Source: JBLRWS01 sp047921075
GTDB lineage: Bacteria; Bacteroidota; Rhodothermia; Balneolales; Balneolaceae
NCBI GenBank assembly: GCA_047921075.1
Contig: JBLRWS010000033.1
Span: 1 to 28,634, forward strand
Direction: 5' to 3'
DNA length: 28,634 bases
How positions within the stretch are numbered: position 1 is the first letter of the stretch; each line of letters opens with the position of its first letter. The translations under genes were made by a program, and so were the position numbers. Positions 1-7,905 of this stretch are shown here, piece by piece. Under the pieces are notes generated by a model, which had not been told where the DNA came from, ran no database searches, and saw only the letters and a program-made list of their open reading frames with translations.

Positions 1-1582
1 CACGGATTCCATATCCCATCAGCAGCGCAGCAAAGTGGGGTACGGAAGCCATTTCGCCGCACACAGCGAGAGGTTTTCCTGCCGATGCCGCACCTTCTGC
101 AATGAGCTGAATTATACGCCAAACCGCCGGGTGGAATGGCTCGTACAGATCGGCAATCTTTTCGTTTCCGCGATCTACAGCCAGGGTGTATTGGATCAGG
201 TCGTTGGTTCCAATACTCAGAAAGTCGACCTTTTCGGCAGCTTCACGGCTCAAAATGGCCATCGACGGAACCTCGATCATAACGCCCAGCTGAATCGACT
301 CATCAAAAGACATTCCCTTGGATCGAAGAGATTCCTGCACCTCTTCCATCACGGTGCGTACCCGGTCAATTTCTTCCAGGTGCGACACCATCGGCACCAA
401 AATGCGCATGGTGCCGGGATAAGAAGCTGACGCCAAATGAATCGCCTTAATCTGCCGACGCAGCAAATCGGGGGAGTCCAGCAAAATGCGTACGCCTCGC
501 CAGCCTAAAAAGGGGTTGGCTTCCGGCTCCGCATATTCCAGCAGCTTATCGCCTCCGGCATCAAACAGTCGAATAACCAGCGGATTGGGATGTACCTGCG
601 ATGCAATTTTTTCATAAAAAGCGGCTTGTTCCTTCACATCAAAGGAGGGCTGCTCAAACAGAAAGGTTTCCGTGCGCAGCAACCCGATGCCTTTCGCGTC
701 CACTTCTCGCAGGGCTTGTACCTCTTCCAGAAACTCCACATTGGCACGCAGCACAAACGCCTCGCCACAGGTCATGGCCGAATCAACCGGTGTTCGTTTC
801 AGTGCATCGGCCAGTTGCTGCCGTAACAGTTTCTCTTTTTGGCGGTATCGTGCCACGGTTTCTTTGGCAGGTGAAAGAACAATTTCGCCGCTGCTGCCGT
901 CAATAAGAACCTTCTTATGTAGGTGCAGCTCTGCGCTGTGCCACTGCACGGCAGTGATGCACGGAATAGAGAGAGACTGCGACAAGATAACCGCGTGGGA
1001 GGTAAGCCCGCCTTTTCGCATCACAATTCCGGCAATGTGCCGGCGATGGTAACGAATCAGGTCTGTGGCAGAAATCTCTTCGGCAAATACCACGGCGCCG
1101 GACAGGTCTTCATCATCACTGCCTGCCGAGTCTAACAACCGGCTCATGAGTTGATCGCGGATGGATACCAGGTCAATCGCACGCTGTTTCGCCCATCCCA
1201 CCTCTGTTCGCCGCAACTGATCGATGTATCGGTTCAGTGCTGAATAGATGGCATAGCCGGCCGTGTACCCCTCCTGCTCGATGCCGGTTGTAACCTGCGT
1301 CCTCAGATCGGGGTCGTTTAATACATCCAGTTGTGCCTGCAAAATAGAGGACAGGGCCTCCGGTTTTTCCGCATCGAAAAGACTCTGTAACTCCTCGCGT
1401 AGCGTTTCAAACGCGTGGGTTGCTCTCTTCAACTCATGACCGGCGGATTTTCCGGAACGCTTACCCGGTTTTTGAATCGAATAGGGTTGTGATGACAGCA
1501 CCAGTTTTCCATACCCTATCCCTCGCGACGCCGGAACGCCGTTTAATAGCTCTTCTTCCCTTGGTGCCGTGAGATCAGTCAT
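1..1582 (-). CDS. ptsI: Phosphoenolpyruvate-protein phosphotransferase (PTS enzyme I), 3' end cut by window edge
   Basis: Cytoplasmic enzyme I of the phosphotransferase system. It autophosphorylates from PEP and passes the phosphate to HPr. I translated the minus strand from ATG at 1582 and the frame stays open to base 1, giving 527 codons. The family is about 575 residues, so roughly the last 50 lie outside. Seen in the protein: the swivelling-domain active-site motif GGLTSHAVILS with the phosphorylated His, then PEP-binding barrel motifs LLRTETFLFE, RLFDAGGDK, EVPSMA, GTNDLIQYTLAVDRGN, and LAVCGEM with the catalytic Cys. The start overlaps the end of ptsH by 8 bp (ATGACTGA), indicating translational coupling. 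No EIIA or EIIBC gene is visible here, so whether this PTS serves sugar uptake or regulation cannot be told. Confidence 0.96.
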   Translation of the reverse strand, partial: MTDLTAPREEELLNGVPASRGIGYGKLVLSSQPYSIQKPGKRSGKSAGHELKRATHAFETLREELQSLFDAEKPEALSSILQAQLDVLNDPDLRTQVTTGIEQEGYTAGYAIYSALNRYIDQLRRTEVGWAKQRAIDLVSIRDQLMSRLLDSAGSDDEDLSGAVVFAEEISATDLIRYHRRHIAGIVMRKGGLTSHAVILSQSLSIPCITAVQWHSAELHLHKKVLIDGSSGEIVLSPAKETVARYRQKEKLLRQQLADALKRTPVDSAMTCGEAFVLRANVEFLEEVQALREVDAKGIGLLRTETFLFEQPSFDVKEQAAFYEKIASQVHPNPLVIRLFDAGGDKLLEYAEPEANPFLGWRGVRILLDSPDLLRRQIKAIHLASASYPGTMRILVPMVSHLEEIDRVRTVMEEVQESLRSKGMSFDESIQLGVMIEVPSMAILSREAAEKVDFLSIGTNDLIQYTLAVDRGNEKIADLYEPFHPAVWRIIQLIAEGAASAGKPLAVCGEMASVPHFAALLMGYGIR

Positions 1583-1844
1583 GTTGATGGAATCGATTTT
1601 CGAACAGCGCTGCAATGGCCTCGGCAGCCTCCTCCTCGTCCGGGCCGTCCAGTATCAACTTCATTTGTGATCCCTCCTCTGCAGCAAGGGTCATCAACCC
1701 TAAAATGCTTTTCCCGTTTACGCGGTAGCCAGACAGCTCCACAAAAAAATCAGATTCAAATTCTGCCGCTTTTTTTACCAATACGGAAGAGGGTCGGGCG
1801 TGCAGGCCAGCGCGATTTCGCAGCGTCACATTTCGTTCTATCAT
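1575..1844 (-). CDS. ptsH: Phosphocarrier protein HPr
   Basis: Small cytoplasmic phosphocarrier (89 residues) that takes phosphate from enzyme I and gives it to EIIA proteins. The active-site motif GLHARPS puts the phospho-accepting His at residue 15 and Arg at 17, exactly the canonical numbering. Ser46 lies in GKSILGLMTL, the site used by HPr kinase/phosphorylase in organisms that have that enzyme, so regulatory phosphorylation is possible. I chose ATG at 1844. An in-frame ATG at 1922 would add 26 residues with no counterpart in HPr and would break the canonical numbering. ptsI follows with an 8-bp overlap. No Shine-Dalgarno sequence is evident. Confidence 0.95.
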   Translation of the reverse strand: MIERNVTLRNRAGLHARPSSVLVKKAAEFESDFFVELSGYRVNGKSILGLMTLAAEEGSQMKLILDGPDEEEAAEAIAALFENRFHQHD

Positions 1845-2010
1845 GTGTATGATTAGTGTGCAGATTAGGGGCGCGTAAGATACAAAAATGTTTGCAGAGC
1901 ATTGAAATCCATCGAATTTCATTTTGGTACACTCGTGCGCTGAAGTTCGCTGTTCCCTTCCGTATCTTTTCGGTGTTACACCATCAATAAACCATACCTC
2001 TGCACACAGA

Positions 2011-2481
2011 ATGCCCCTGTCAATCCCGGAGTATCGCTGGATCTACCATCCTACATTTCAGGAGTTTACCCCTCACCATCTGTATGCTGTCTTGCAGCTT
2101 CGACAGAATGTGTTCATCATCGAGCAGGATTGTATCTATCCCGACATTGACGATATAGACCAACAGAGTGCTCATCTCTTGTTGATGTACGGCGATCAGC
2201 TGGCCGGTTATCTGCGCATTGTGCCGGAGGGCGTTAAATTTGGGGAGACCTCCCTTGGACGCATCATTATCCATCCGGCTCATCGGCGCAATGCGTTGGG
2301 TCGCGAACTGGTACAGGAGGGGATACGGCGTGTAGCAGCATATCAAAAGAAGCCGATCCGAATTGAAGCGCAGTGCTACTTGAAGGAATTTTACGAATCG
2401 TTTGGATTTCGAATGGCCTCTCATCCCTATGATGTAGACGGTATCGATCACATACAGATGGTTCGGCCGGCCCAAAACTAA
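2011..2481 (+). CDS. elaA: ElaA-like GNAT-family N-acetyltransferase
   Basis: Predicted cytoplasmic acetyl-CoA-dependent acyltransferase of 156 residues, resembling the ElaA family, whose substrate is not established. Diagnostic stretches are LQLRQNVFIIEQDC (residues 28-41) followed by YPDIDDID, the acetyl-CoA pyrophosphate loop HRRNALGREL (91-100), and QCYLKEFYESFGF near the C terminus, closing with GIDHIQM. The start at 2011 is chosen because the family begins shortly before an aromatic-rich strand, and the 29 residues available from an ATG at 1924 look like translated intergenic sequence. The gene is divergent from ptsH. Its stop codon overlaps the stop of the hybrid kinase on the other strand (2478-2481), so the two transcripts converge. 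Confidence 0.85.
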   Translation: MPLSIPEYRWIYHPTFQEFTPHHLYAVLQLRQNVFIIEQDCIYPDIDDIDQQSAHLLLMYGDQLAGYLRIVPEGVKFGETSLGRIIIHPAHRRNALGRELVQEGIRRVAAYQKKPIRIEAQCYLKEFYESFGFRMASHPYDVDGIDHIQMVRPAQN

Positions 2482-4430
2482 ATGTGGGATTTCAGCTCCT
2501 GTACCCGCCCAATGGATGCCCGAACAAGATCGGTCAGTGCATGAATCTGATCTACAAACTCCGTTGATCCGGTGTCGGAATCGGCCATTTCATCAATCTG
2601 TCTGGCAAGTTTGAACGCCTCGTGTTCATCCACATATCCAAGGGTTGGCTTTAGTTTGTGCACATAGCGGGCAGCTTCCCGATAGTTTTCGCGGGTCATG
2701 GCCAGATCCAGCTGATCGAGAAGCTCCGGTGTATTATCCAGATAGAGATCAAGCATTTCCCGCATAATTTCAGGCTCGTCGCCCGAAAGATCGCGCAGCA
2801 ACTGCAGATCGGTCGATAACATTTTCTTCTTCTCCGCTTTGCCTTCTTGCGATCTGCTCTTCGGCGTTTGAGGCAAGCAGGCACTTACTCTGTCCGTCAG
2901 TTCTGCATACGTATACGGTTTGCCTAAAAACCCATTCATACCGGCTTCCATACAGGCTTCCACATCTTTATCCATCACCGAAGCCGTAATGGCCAAAATA
3001 GGTGTTTGCTGATTGGGGGAGTCGGCATTGCCCCGTACCTCCCGCGTTACCTCAATACCCGATTTGCCCGGCATGTGCACATCCATCAACACCAGATCAT
3101 ATATCTCTCCGGTAAGCTTCTCAAGAGCATGTTCTCCTGTTTCGGCCTCATCAATCTCTGCGCCCAGCCGTTCCAGCATCCGCACCAAAATACCGCGGTT
3201 AATGGGATAGTCGTCTACCACCAAACAGCGATACCCGTCAAATTGAGTGCCGGAGATCGAAGCTTGGTTTCGCTCCGTTCTCTTTTCTTTCCCCTCTGCA
3301 ACCTGAAAAGGGATTTTTACTGTAAAAACGGTTCCGCCCCCCTCGCGATCCTCCACCGTGATTATACCACCCATTCGCTGTACCAGCTGGTTCACAATAG
3401 AAAGCCCAAGGCCGGTACCTCCGTATTTTTGATGGGTAGCACGCGCCGCTTTGCTAAATCGTTCGAAAATAATTTTTTTGAGCGGATCGGGAATACCGAT
3501 TCCGGTATCCGACAGTGTAAAATAGAGCACCGTTTCGCGGTTGGCCCGTTCGGAAACCCCGGCATTAAGCTCAATTCGCCCGCGATCTGTAAACTTGATG
3601 GCATTGCTCATCAAATGCATCAAAATCTGGTGTAGTCGGTGTTCATCACCGATGAGTACAGGTGGCACCTCTTCCGAGATATGTACCGAAAGAGAGATCT
3701 CCTTTTTTTCTGTCTCAAACTGCGTCAACCGCTCAATATCTTTTACAATACCGGCCAGCTCGAACGGCTCTGATTCCAGCGCTTTACTGCTCGATGATAC
3801 CTCGTGATACTCGAGTGCATCGTTGATGATGGCCAATAAACTTTTGGTTGATGACTGTACCGCACGCACATACTCTTTTTGCTGATCAGACAAATCGGTT
3901 TGCAGCATCAGTTCCGACATGCCGATGATGCCGGTCATCGGTGTGCGGATTTCGTGGCTGATATTGGTTAAAAATTTATCCGCCAGTTGCAGCGACTCCT
4001 CCATCTGCCGCATAGCCATTTTCCGTTCGTGCTCACTCTTCGCCTCATCCGCCAGATCAAAAAAGTAGCCGGCAAAATAGAGTTCGTTGTCGGCGGTTTG
4101 TATGGGCTTCAGGCAAAGCCGCACGGCCAGCTTTTCTCCATCGCTGCGGTCGAACTCAAACCGGGCCTCAACCGCATCTGCAAAATTTACACTTTCCAGT
4201 ACACGCTGATAAAGCCTGAAATCTTCGCGTTGCAGCTGTTTTAGAAGAGGGGCCTGCTCTTTGATTTGATCGAGCGAATAGCCGGTATAGTCGCAAAAGG
4301 CATCATTGACCATGACCGGTTCGAGCTGGTTGCCATACCGGCGGTAGAGCACCATCCCTATAGGCGCCTGTTCAAAGAAGCGTCTATAAATATCGGCAAT
4401 GTTTTTCGAGAATGTTTGAGATGATCCCAT
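2478..4430 (-). CDS. Soluble hybrid sensor histidine kinase (PAS-HisKA-HATPase-REC-HPt)
   Basis: A 650-residue multi-step phosphorelay protein with no membrane segment, so probably cytoplasmic. Domain order: PAS-like sensor about 10-125; HisKA with H-box SHEIRTPM and phospho-His 159; HATPase_c with N-box NAIKFTDRG (Asn276), DTGIGI, and GGTGLGLSI at about 338-345; receiver about 400-520 with acidic pair VVDDY, phospho-acceptor Asp450 in LVLMDVHMPG and Lys504 in GKPY; and an HPt domain about 545-645 with His591 in VHKLKPTLG. It therefore carries every phosphorelay module except an output domain. No response regulator is adjacent, so the final target is unknown. The single PAS domain may sense redox, light or a ligand, but no cofactor residue can be assigned. 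The 3' end overlaps that of the convergent elaA-like gene. Confidence 0.93.
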   Translation of the reverse strand: MGSSQTFSKNIADIYRRFFEQAPIGMVLYRRYGNQLEPVMVNDAFCDYTGYSLDQIKEQAPLLKQLQREDFRLYQRVLESVNFADAVEARFEFDRSDGEKLAVRLCLKPIQTADNELYFAGYFFDLADEAKSEHERKMAMRQMEESLQLADKFLTNISHEIRTPMTGIIGMSELMLQTDLSDQQKEYVRAVQSSTKSLLAIINDALEYHEVSSSSKALESEPFELAGIVKDIERLTQFETEKKEISLSVHISEEVPPVLIGDEHRLHQILMHLMSNAIKFTDRGRIELNAGVSERANRETVLYFTLSDTGIGIPDPLKKIIFERFSKAARATHQKYGGTGLGLSIVNQLVQRMGGIITVEDREGGGTVFTVKIPFQVAEGKEKRTERNQASISGTQFDGYRCLVVDDYPINRGILVRMLERLGAEIDEAETGEHALEKLTGEIYDLVLMDVHMPGKSGIEVTREVRGNADSPNQQTPILAITASVMDKDVEACMEAGMNGFLGKPYTYAELTDRVSACLPQTPKSRSQEGKAEKKKMLSTDLQLLRDLSGDEPEIMREMLDLYLDNTPELLDQLDLAMTRENYREAARYVHKLKPTLGYVDEHEAFKLARQIDEMADSDTGSTEFVDQIHALTDLVRASIGRVQELKSHI

Positions 4431-4766
4431 AGAGATATTCTGATCCAGTCATCATCAAACAATCTACAAAAACTTATGACCAGTGCCGGTATATTTTTAA
4501 CCTGTTGTGATCACTATCAGAACCACAACAACAACCACGATTTTAAAAAGCAGAGTTTTCCAGTTTTTCATGTTATACAGAGAACCAATAATACAGTGCG
4601 AGAATTTTTCGGTAAATAATAAAACCTGAGTCAAAAACCAAGTTATCAACATTTATTTGTGGATAACTATTTACGGGTTTTACTCCCCGGTTTAAAGAAA
4701 AGAGCACACAACGGCGCGAATGTTACAGATTAACCGCAAAAAAGTCGAATGATTTCTCTGTTCGCT
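4431..4766. other. Non-coding region between the hybrid kinase and copA, with inverted repeats
   Basis: 336 bp, AT-rich, with no convincing gene on either strand. It lies upstream of the hybrid kinase and downstream of copA, both on the minus strand, so it should hold the copA 3' end and the kinase promoter. No strong terminator (GC-rich stem plus T tract) was seen. Two symmetric elements are present: TGTTGTG/CACAACA arms at 4503-4509 and 4524-4530, and the DnaA-box-like pair listed separately at 4641-4668. Confidence 0.6.
4641..4668. repeat. Inverted repeat containing two DnaA-box-like 9-mers
   Basis: AGTTATCAAC at 4641-4650 and GTGGATAACT at 4659-4668 are inverted copies with one mismatch, separated by an 8-nt all-A/T loop. 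The right arm includes TGTGGATAA, an exact reverse complement of the classical DnaA box TTATCCACA (4658-4666). The left arm gives TTATCAACA (4643-4651), one mismatch away. It could be a DnaA binding or titration site or an operator. The match is seen; the function is inferred. Confidence 0.45.
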
Positions 4767-7238
4767 TTAAATTTTCTTCTTTTGGAGGCTTCTGGAATTT
4801 CCAATTACGCTTACTGAACTGGCAGCCATCGCAATTTCGGCAAGCACCGGATGCATCCAGCCAATGATGGAGATGGGAATCATGACAATATTGTAAATGA
4901 ACGCCCAGAAAAGGTTCTGGCGAATTTTTTTCATGGTAGCGCGGCTCAGATCCAGCGCTTTCAAAACCAATTTTAAATCATTGTTTACCAGTATGATAGA
5001 CCCGGACTCAATGGCGATATCAGTACCCGTTCCGAGGGCGATTCCAACATCGGCCTGTGTAAGGGCAGGGGCATCATTTACCCCATCGCCCACCATGGCC
5101 ACCCGATAGCCCTTCTCTTGCAAAGAGCGAATCGTTTCCGCTTTTTCATCCGGCCTTACCTCTGCAATCACCTCGTCCATTCCAAGCTGTCCGGCGATGG
5201 CATCTGCCACGGTCTGTTGGTCGCCGGTAAGCATCATCGTACGGATTCCCTGTTGCTTCAATTCGGCAATCACACCGGCCGCATTCGGCTTCAGGGTATC
5301 CGCAAAAGAGACAATACCGGCCACACGGTTATCCACAGCTATAAAAATGGAGGTCTGGCCATTCAATTTCGGGTCGTTTAGTGCCTGTTCGGCTGCGTCG
5401 GGTATCGAAATATCCTGAGCTTGCAAAAGCGCCCGGTTTCCGGCAACTACAAACCGTCCGTTTACCTCTCCCTTTACACCCATTCCGGTAAACGATTCAA
5501 ACTGTTCGGCCTGAACCGATTCATCGGCCGTGCCTGCATACCGAACCAATGCTTTACTCAGAGGGTGTTCCGACAAGCGCTCCACTGCGGCTGTTTCTGC
5601 GAGAACGCGCTCCCCATCCCATTCGCCAAACCACTCTACCCCGGTTACGTCCGGTTCGCCTTTGGTGAGCGTACCGGTTTTATCAAACACAAAAAGGGTG
5701 GATTCCTGCAGGGTTTGGATCGCTTCGCCGCGACGTATCAAGATGCCATTTTCGGCACCCAGGCCGGAGCCCACCATAAGTGCGGTGGGAGTGGCCAGGC
5801 CCAGCGCACACGGGCAGGCTATAACCAGAACCGCCAGAGTGGCAAAAAACGCCTGAGCAGCCGGTGGCAACCCCGTAACCACCCACGGCAGATACGAATC
5901 GCCCAGCTCAAGAATCGGTTCAAAAAAACCGGGAAAGATCCACCACGATAAAAATGTGAGCAGCGCAATGCCCAGAATAATCGGCACAAACACAGCCACT
6001 ACACGGTCGGCAAAATCCTGAATAGGAATTTTAGACCCTTGCGCTTCCTCAACCATGGTGATGATTTTATTTAGAAACGTCTCTTCCCCTACACCGGTCA
6101 CCTCAACCCGCACGCTTCCTTCGTGGTTGATGGTACCCCCAATTACCTCGCTCCCTTTTTCTTTCAACACAGGTACCGACTCTCCGGTAATCATCGATTC
6201 ATCAACCGTCGCCTTGCCATGCACTACGGTTCCATCGGCCGGGATGGTTTCCCCCGGACGTACCAGCACCGTATGGCCTTTACGAAGTTCCTTGGCATCG
6301 ATGGAAACCTCTTCACCGTTGCGAATCAGAGTCGCGGTAGTGGCTTCCAGCGTTAGCAATTTGGTAATGGCATCCGAGGCTCTTCCTTTCGCCTTGTTTT
6401 CGATGTACCGGCCGGTGAGGTGAAAGGCCATAATCATGGCTGCAATGCCGGCAAAGCTAAACATCATCACGTCGATCCATCCCAGATAGTGAGCCAGTAC
6501 CAGCACGCCTGTAAACAGCGAAGCAAGGGTACCGATGGCGATCAACACATCCATGTTGGGGTTCAGGTTCGTGGCCGAGCGCCAGGCTCCGCGCAGGGTT
6601 TCCCAGCCGGGAAAAAAGATCACATACGCCGCGCCGGCCGTCATGGCCAGCTCCATCACGGTGTGCGAGGTAAGGTGCACACCCAGCACCATGTCCAGAA
6701 ACATCCACACCATCAGGGGGGCTGTAATCACCCAGCTTGTCATCATCCGGCGGCGTGCCGTCTCCAGCTTTACCCGTTCTCTCTCCTGCTTATCCTGCAG
6801 CTTGTTAGATTGAGATGCGGATGTTTTAGACAGGGTGTAACCGGCCTTCTCAACGGTATCGATCACCGCTTCTGTGGTGCCGTTTCCGAAATCCATTTCC
6901 ACACGGGCAGTTTCGGAGGCGAGATTAACCTCGGCATTATGCACACCGTTTACCGAGAGTATTGCCCGTTCTACCGATTGACGGCAGCCGGCGCAATGCA
7001 TGCCATCTACCGAATAGGTAACCCACTCTCGTTTTTGTTCGGGCAACTGGAATCCGGCGGCTTCAACCGCTTCCCGAATAGACTCCTCACCCACGTTCTC
7101 AGCCATCTCAACACGAGCTTTCTCGGTCGTGATATCTACGGAGACGCTTTTTATCCCGGGAAGTTTTCGGATCGCTTTCTCCACACTGCCGGCACATCCC
7201 GCGCAGTGCATACCATCTATTTGAAAAGTCTTCTTCAT
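4767..7238 (-). CDS. copA: Copper-exporting P1B-type ATPase
   Basis: Inner-membrane Cu(I)-translocating P-type ATPase of 823 residues that pumps copper out of the cytoplasm. Two N-terminal heavy-metal-binding domains carry GMHCAGC (Cys12/15 and Cys82/85). Then come transmembrane helices, the actuator motif TGES at 351-354, the metal-channel CPC at 475-477, phosphorylation motif DKTGT with Asp519, the P1B-specific HP pair at 558-559, hinge GDGVND at 717-722, and the late-helix signatures YN (782-783) and MAASS (804-808) typical of Cu(I) selectivity. The length and two metal domains match Gram-positive-type CopA proteins. It lies 72 bp downstream of the AraC-type regulator on the same strand. 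No CopZ-like chaperone gene is adjacent. Confidence 0.96.
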   Translation of the reverse strand: MKKTFQIDGMHCAGCAGSVEKAIRKLPGIKSVSVDITTEKARVEMAENVGEESIREAVEAAGFQLPEQKREWVTYSVDGMHCAGCRQSVERAILSVNGVHNAEVNLASETARVEMDFGNGTTEAVIDTVEKAGYTLSKTSASQSNKLQDKQERERVKLETARRRMMTSWVITAPLMVWMFLDMVLGVHLTSHTVMELAMTAGAAYVIFFPGWETLRGAWRSATNLNPNMDVLIAIGTLASLFTGVLVLAHYLGWIDVMMFSFAGIAAMIMAFHLTGRYIENKAKGRASDAITKLLTLEATTATLIRNGEEVSIDAKELRKGHTVLVRPGETIPADGTVVHGKATVDESMITGESVPVLKEKGSEVIGGTINHEGSVRVEVTGVGEETFLNKIITMVEEAQGSKIPIQDFADRVVAVFVPIILGIALLTFLSWWIFPGFFEPILELGDSYLPWVVTGLPPAAQAFFATLAVLVIACPCALGLATPTALMVGSGLGAENGILIRRGEAIQTLQESTLFVFDKTGTLTKGEPDVTGVEWFGEWDGERVLAETAAVERLSEHPLSKALVRYAGTADESVQAEQFESFTGMGVKGEVNGRFVVAGNRALLQAQDISIPDAAEQALNDPKLNGQTSIFIAVDNRVAGIVSFADTLKPNAAGVIAELKQQGIRTMMLTGDQQTVADAIAGQLGMDEVIAEVRPDEKAETIRSLQEKGYRVAMVGDGVNDAPALTQADVGIALGTGTDIAIESGSIILVNNDLKLVLKALDLSRATMKKIRQNLFWAFIYNIVMIPISIIGWMHPVLAEIAMAASSVSVIGNSRSLQKKKI

Positions 7239-7310
7239 GCCGGTAAAGATCCATTAAATAGCCATCTGTTGCGTAATCGAACGAAATGCGAGATGTGTAA
7301 TTTTTTTGGA

Positions 7311-7874
7311 TCAGAGAGAATCCAGGGGCTTTCGGTCCATCTCCCCGCGCATCAGATAATCGGTTACGGTGTAGCCGGTAATTTTTTTGAACTGATTCGA
7401 TAGATACTGTACGCTGCTGTATTGCAGGCGATCGGCAATCTCGCTGAGGGTCCATTTTTGAAAACTCAACAGCTCTTTCACTTTCTCGATTTTTACTTCA
7501 ATAAAAAATTGTTCGATCGTTTTATTCTCTTTTTTTGAAAAGACTGCGCTCACATATGAATAGTTATAGTGCATGCGGCCGGAAAGATAATCGGACAGCC
7601 GCTCCGACACCGTATCGTTCTGCAGCTCCTGCAAATAACAGAGAATATGGGTTTTGGCCTGGCTCACAATCTCCGTGTCCCGATCGGCAACTTGTTCAAA
7701 TCCTTTCTCCTTTAGCCGCTGCTGAAACCGCTCTTTTTCACGGTCGGTAAGGCTGCGGGAGAACATGGCAACTCCCATGTCGATCTCTTCAACCGGGAGC
7801 CGCAGTTCGGCCGTAATGGCGCTAACACTTTCGATGCAGCGCGCACACACCATATTTTTGATCGCAACTTTCAT
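7311..7874 (-). CDS. AraC-family regulator with N-terminal HMA-like CxxC domain, probable copper-responsive activator of copA
   Basis: A 187-residue protein joining two parts. Residues 1-65 resemble a shortened heavy-metal-associated fold, opening MKVAIKNMVCARC with Cys10 and Cys13 where CopA-type domains have CxxC. Residues about 85-180 form an AraC-type DNA-binding domain, with the first helix-turn-helix around YSYVSAVFSKKENKTIEQFF and the second in TLSEIADRL...SVQYLSNQFKKITGYT. It lacks the usual AraC sugar-binding cupin. Similar short proteins beside copper ATPases are, from memory, common in Bacteroidota. The position 72 bp before copA on the same strand suggests it senses Cu(I) and controls copA. 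The metal and the direction of regulation are inferred. A tandem TTAACGT repeat lies just upstream. Confidence 0.85.
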   Translation of the reverse strand: MKVAIKNMVCARCIESVSAITAELRLPVEEIDMGVAMFSRSLTDREKERFQQRLKEKGFEQVADRDTEIVSQAKTHILCYLQELQNDTVSERLSDYLSGRMHYNYSYVSAVFSKKENKTIEQFFIEVKIEKVKELLSFQKWTLSEIADRLQYSSVQYLSNQFKKITGYTVTDYLMRGEMDRKPLDSL

Positions 7875-7882
7875 CCGATGGA

Positions 7883-7896
7883 TTAACGTTTAACGT
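7883..7896. repeat. Tandem 7-bp direct repeat TTAACGT-TTAACGT before the AraC-type gene
   Basis: Two exact abutting copies of TTAACGT lie 8 bp upstream of the regulator start, inside the 31-bp gap after the glmS stop codon. AraC proteins usually bind direct repeats, but this unit is shorter and more tightly packed than the usual sites. It may be an autoregulatory site or chance. Confidence 0.3.
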
Positions 7897-7905
7897 CGTA
7901 TTTAC

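Noticed and set aside
1845..1922. Extended HPr start at ATG 1922
   Set aside because: Adds 26 residues unlike HPr. Starting at 1844 gives exactly His15, Arg17 and Ser46.
1924..2010. Extended start of the ElaA-like protein at ATG 1924
   Set aside because: The 29 added residues have no family counterpart and look like intergenic translation.
6420..7403. Long open frame of 327 codons on the plus strand opposite copA
   Set aside because: It lies over the N-terminal half of a clear CopA. The product is rich in His, Gln, Gly and Arg with no recognisable domain, as expected for an antisense shadow.
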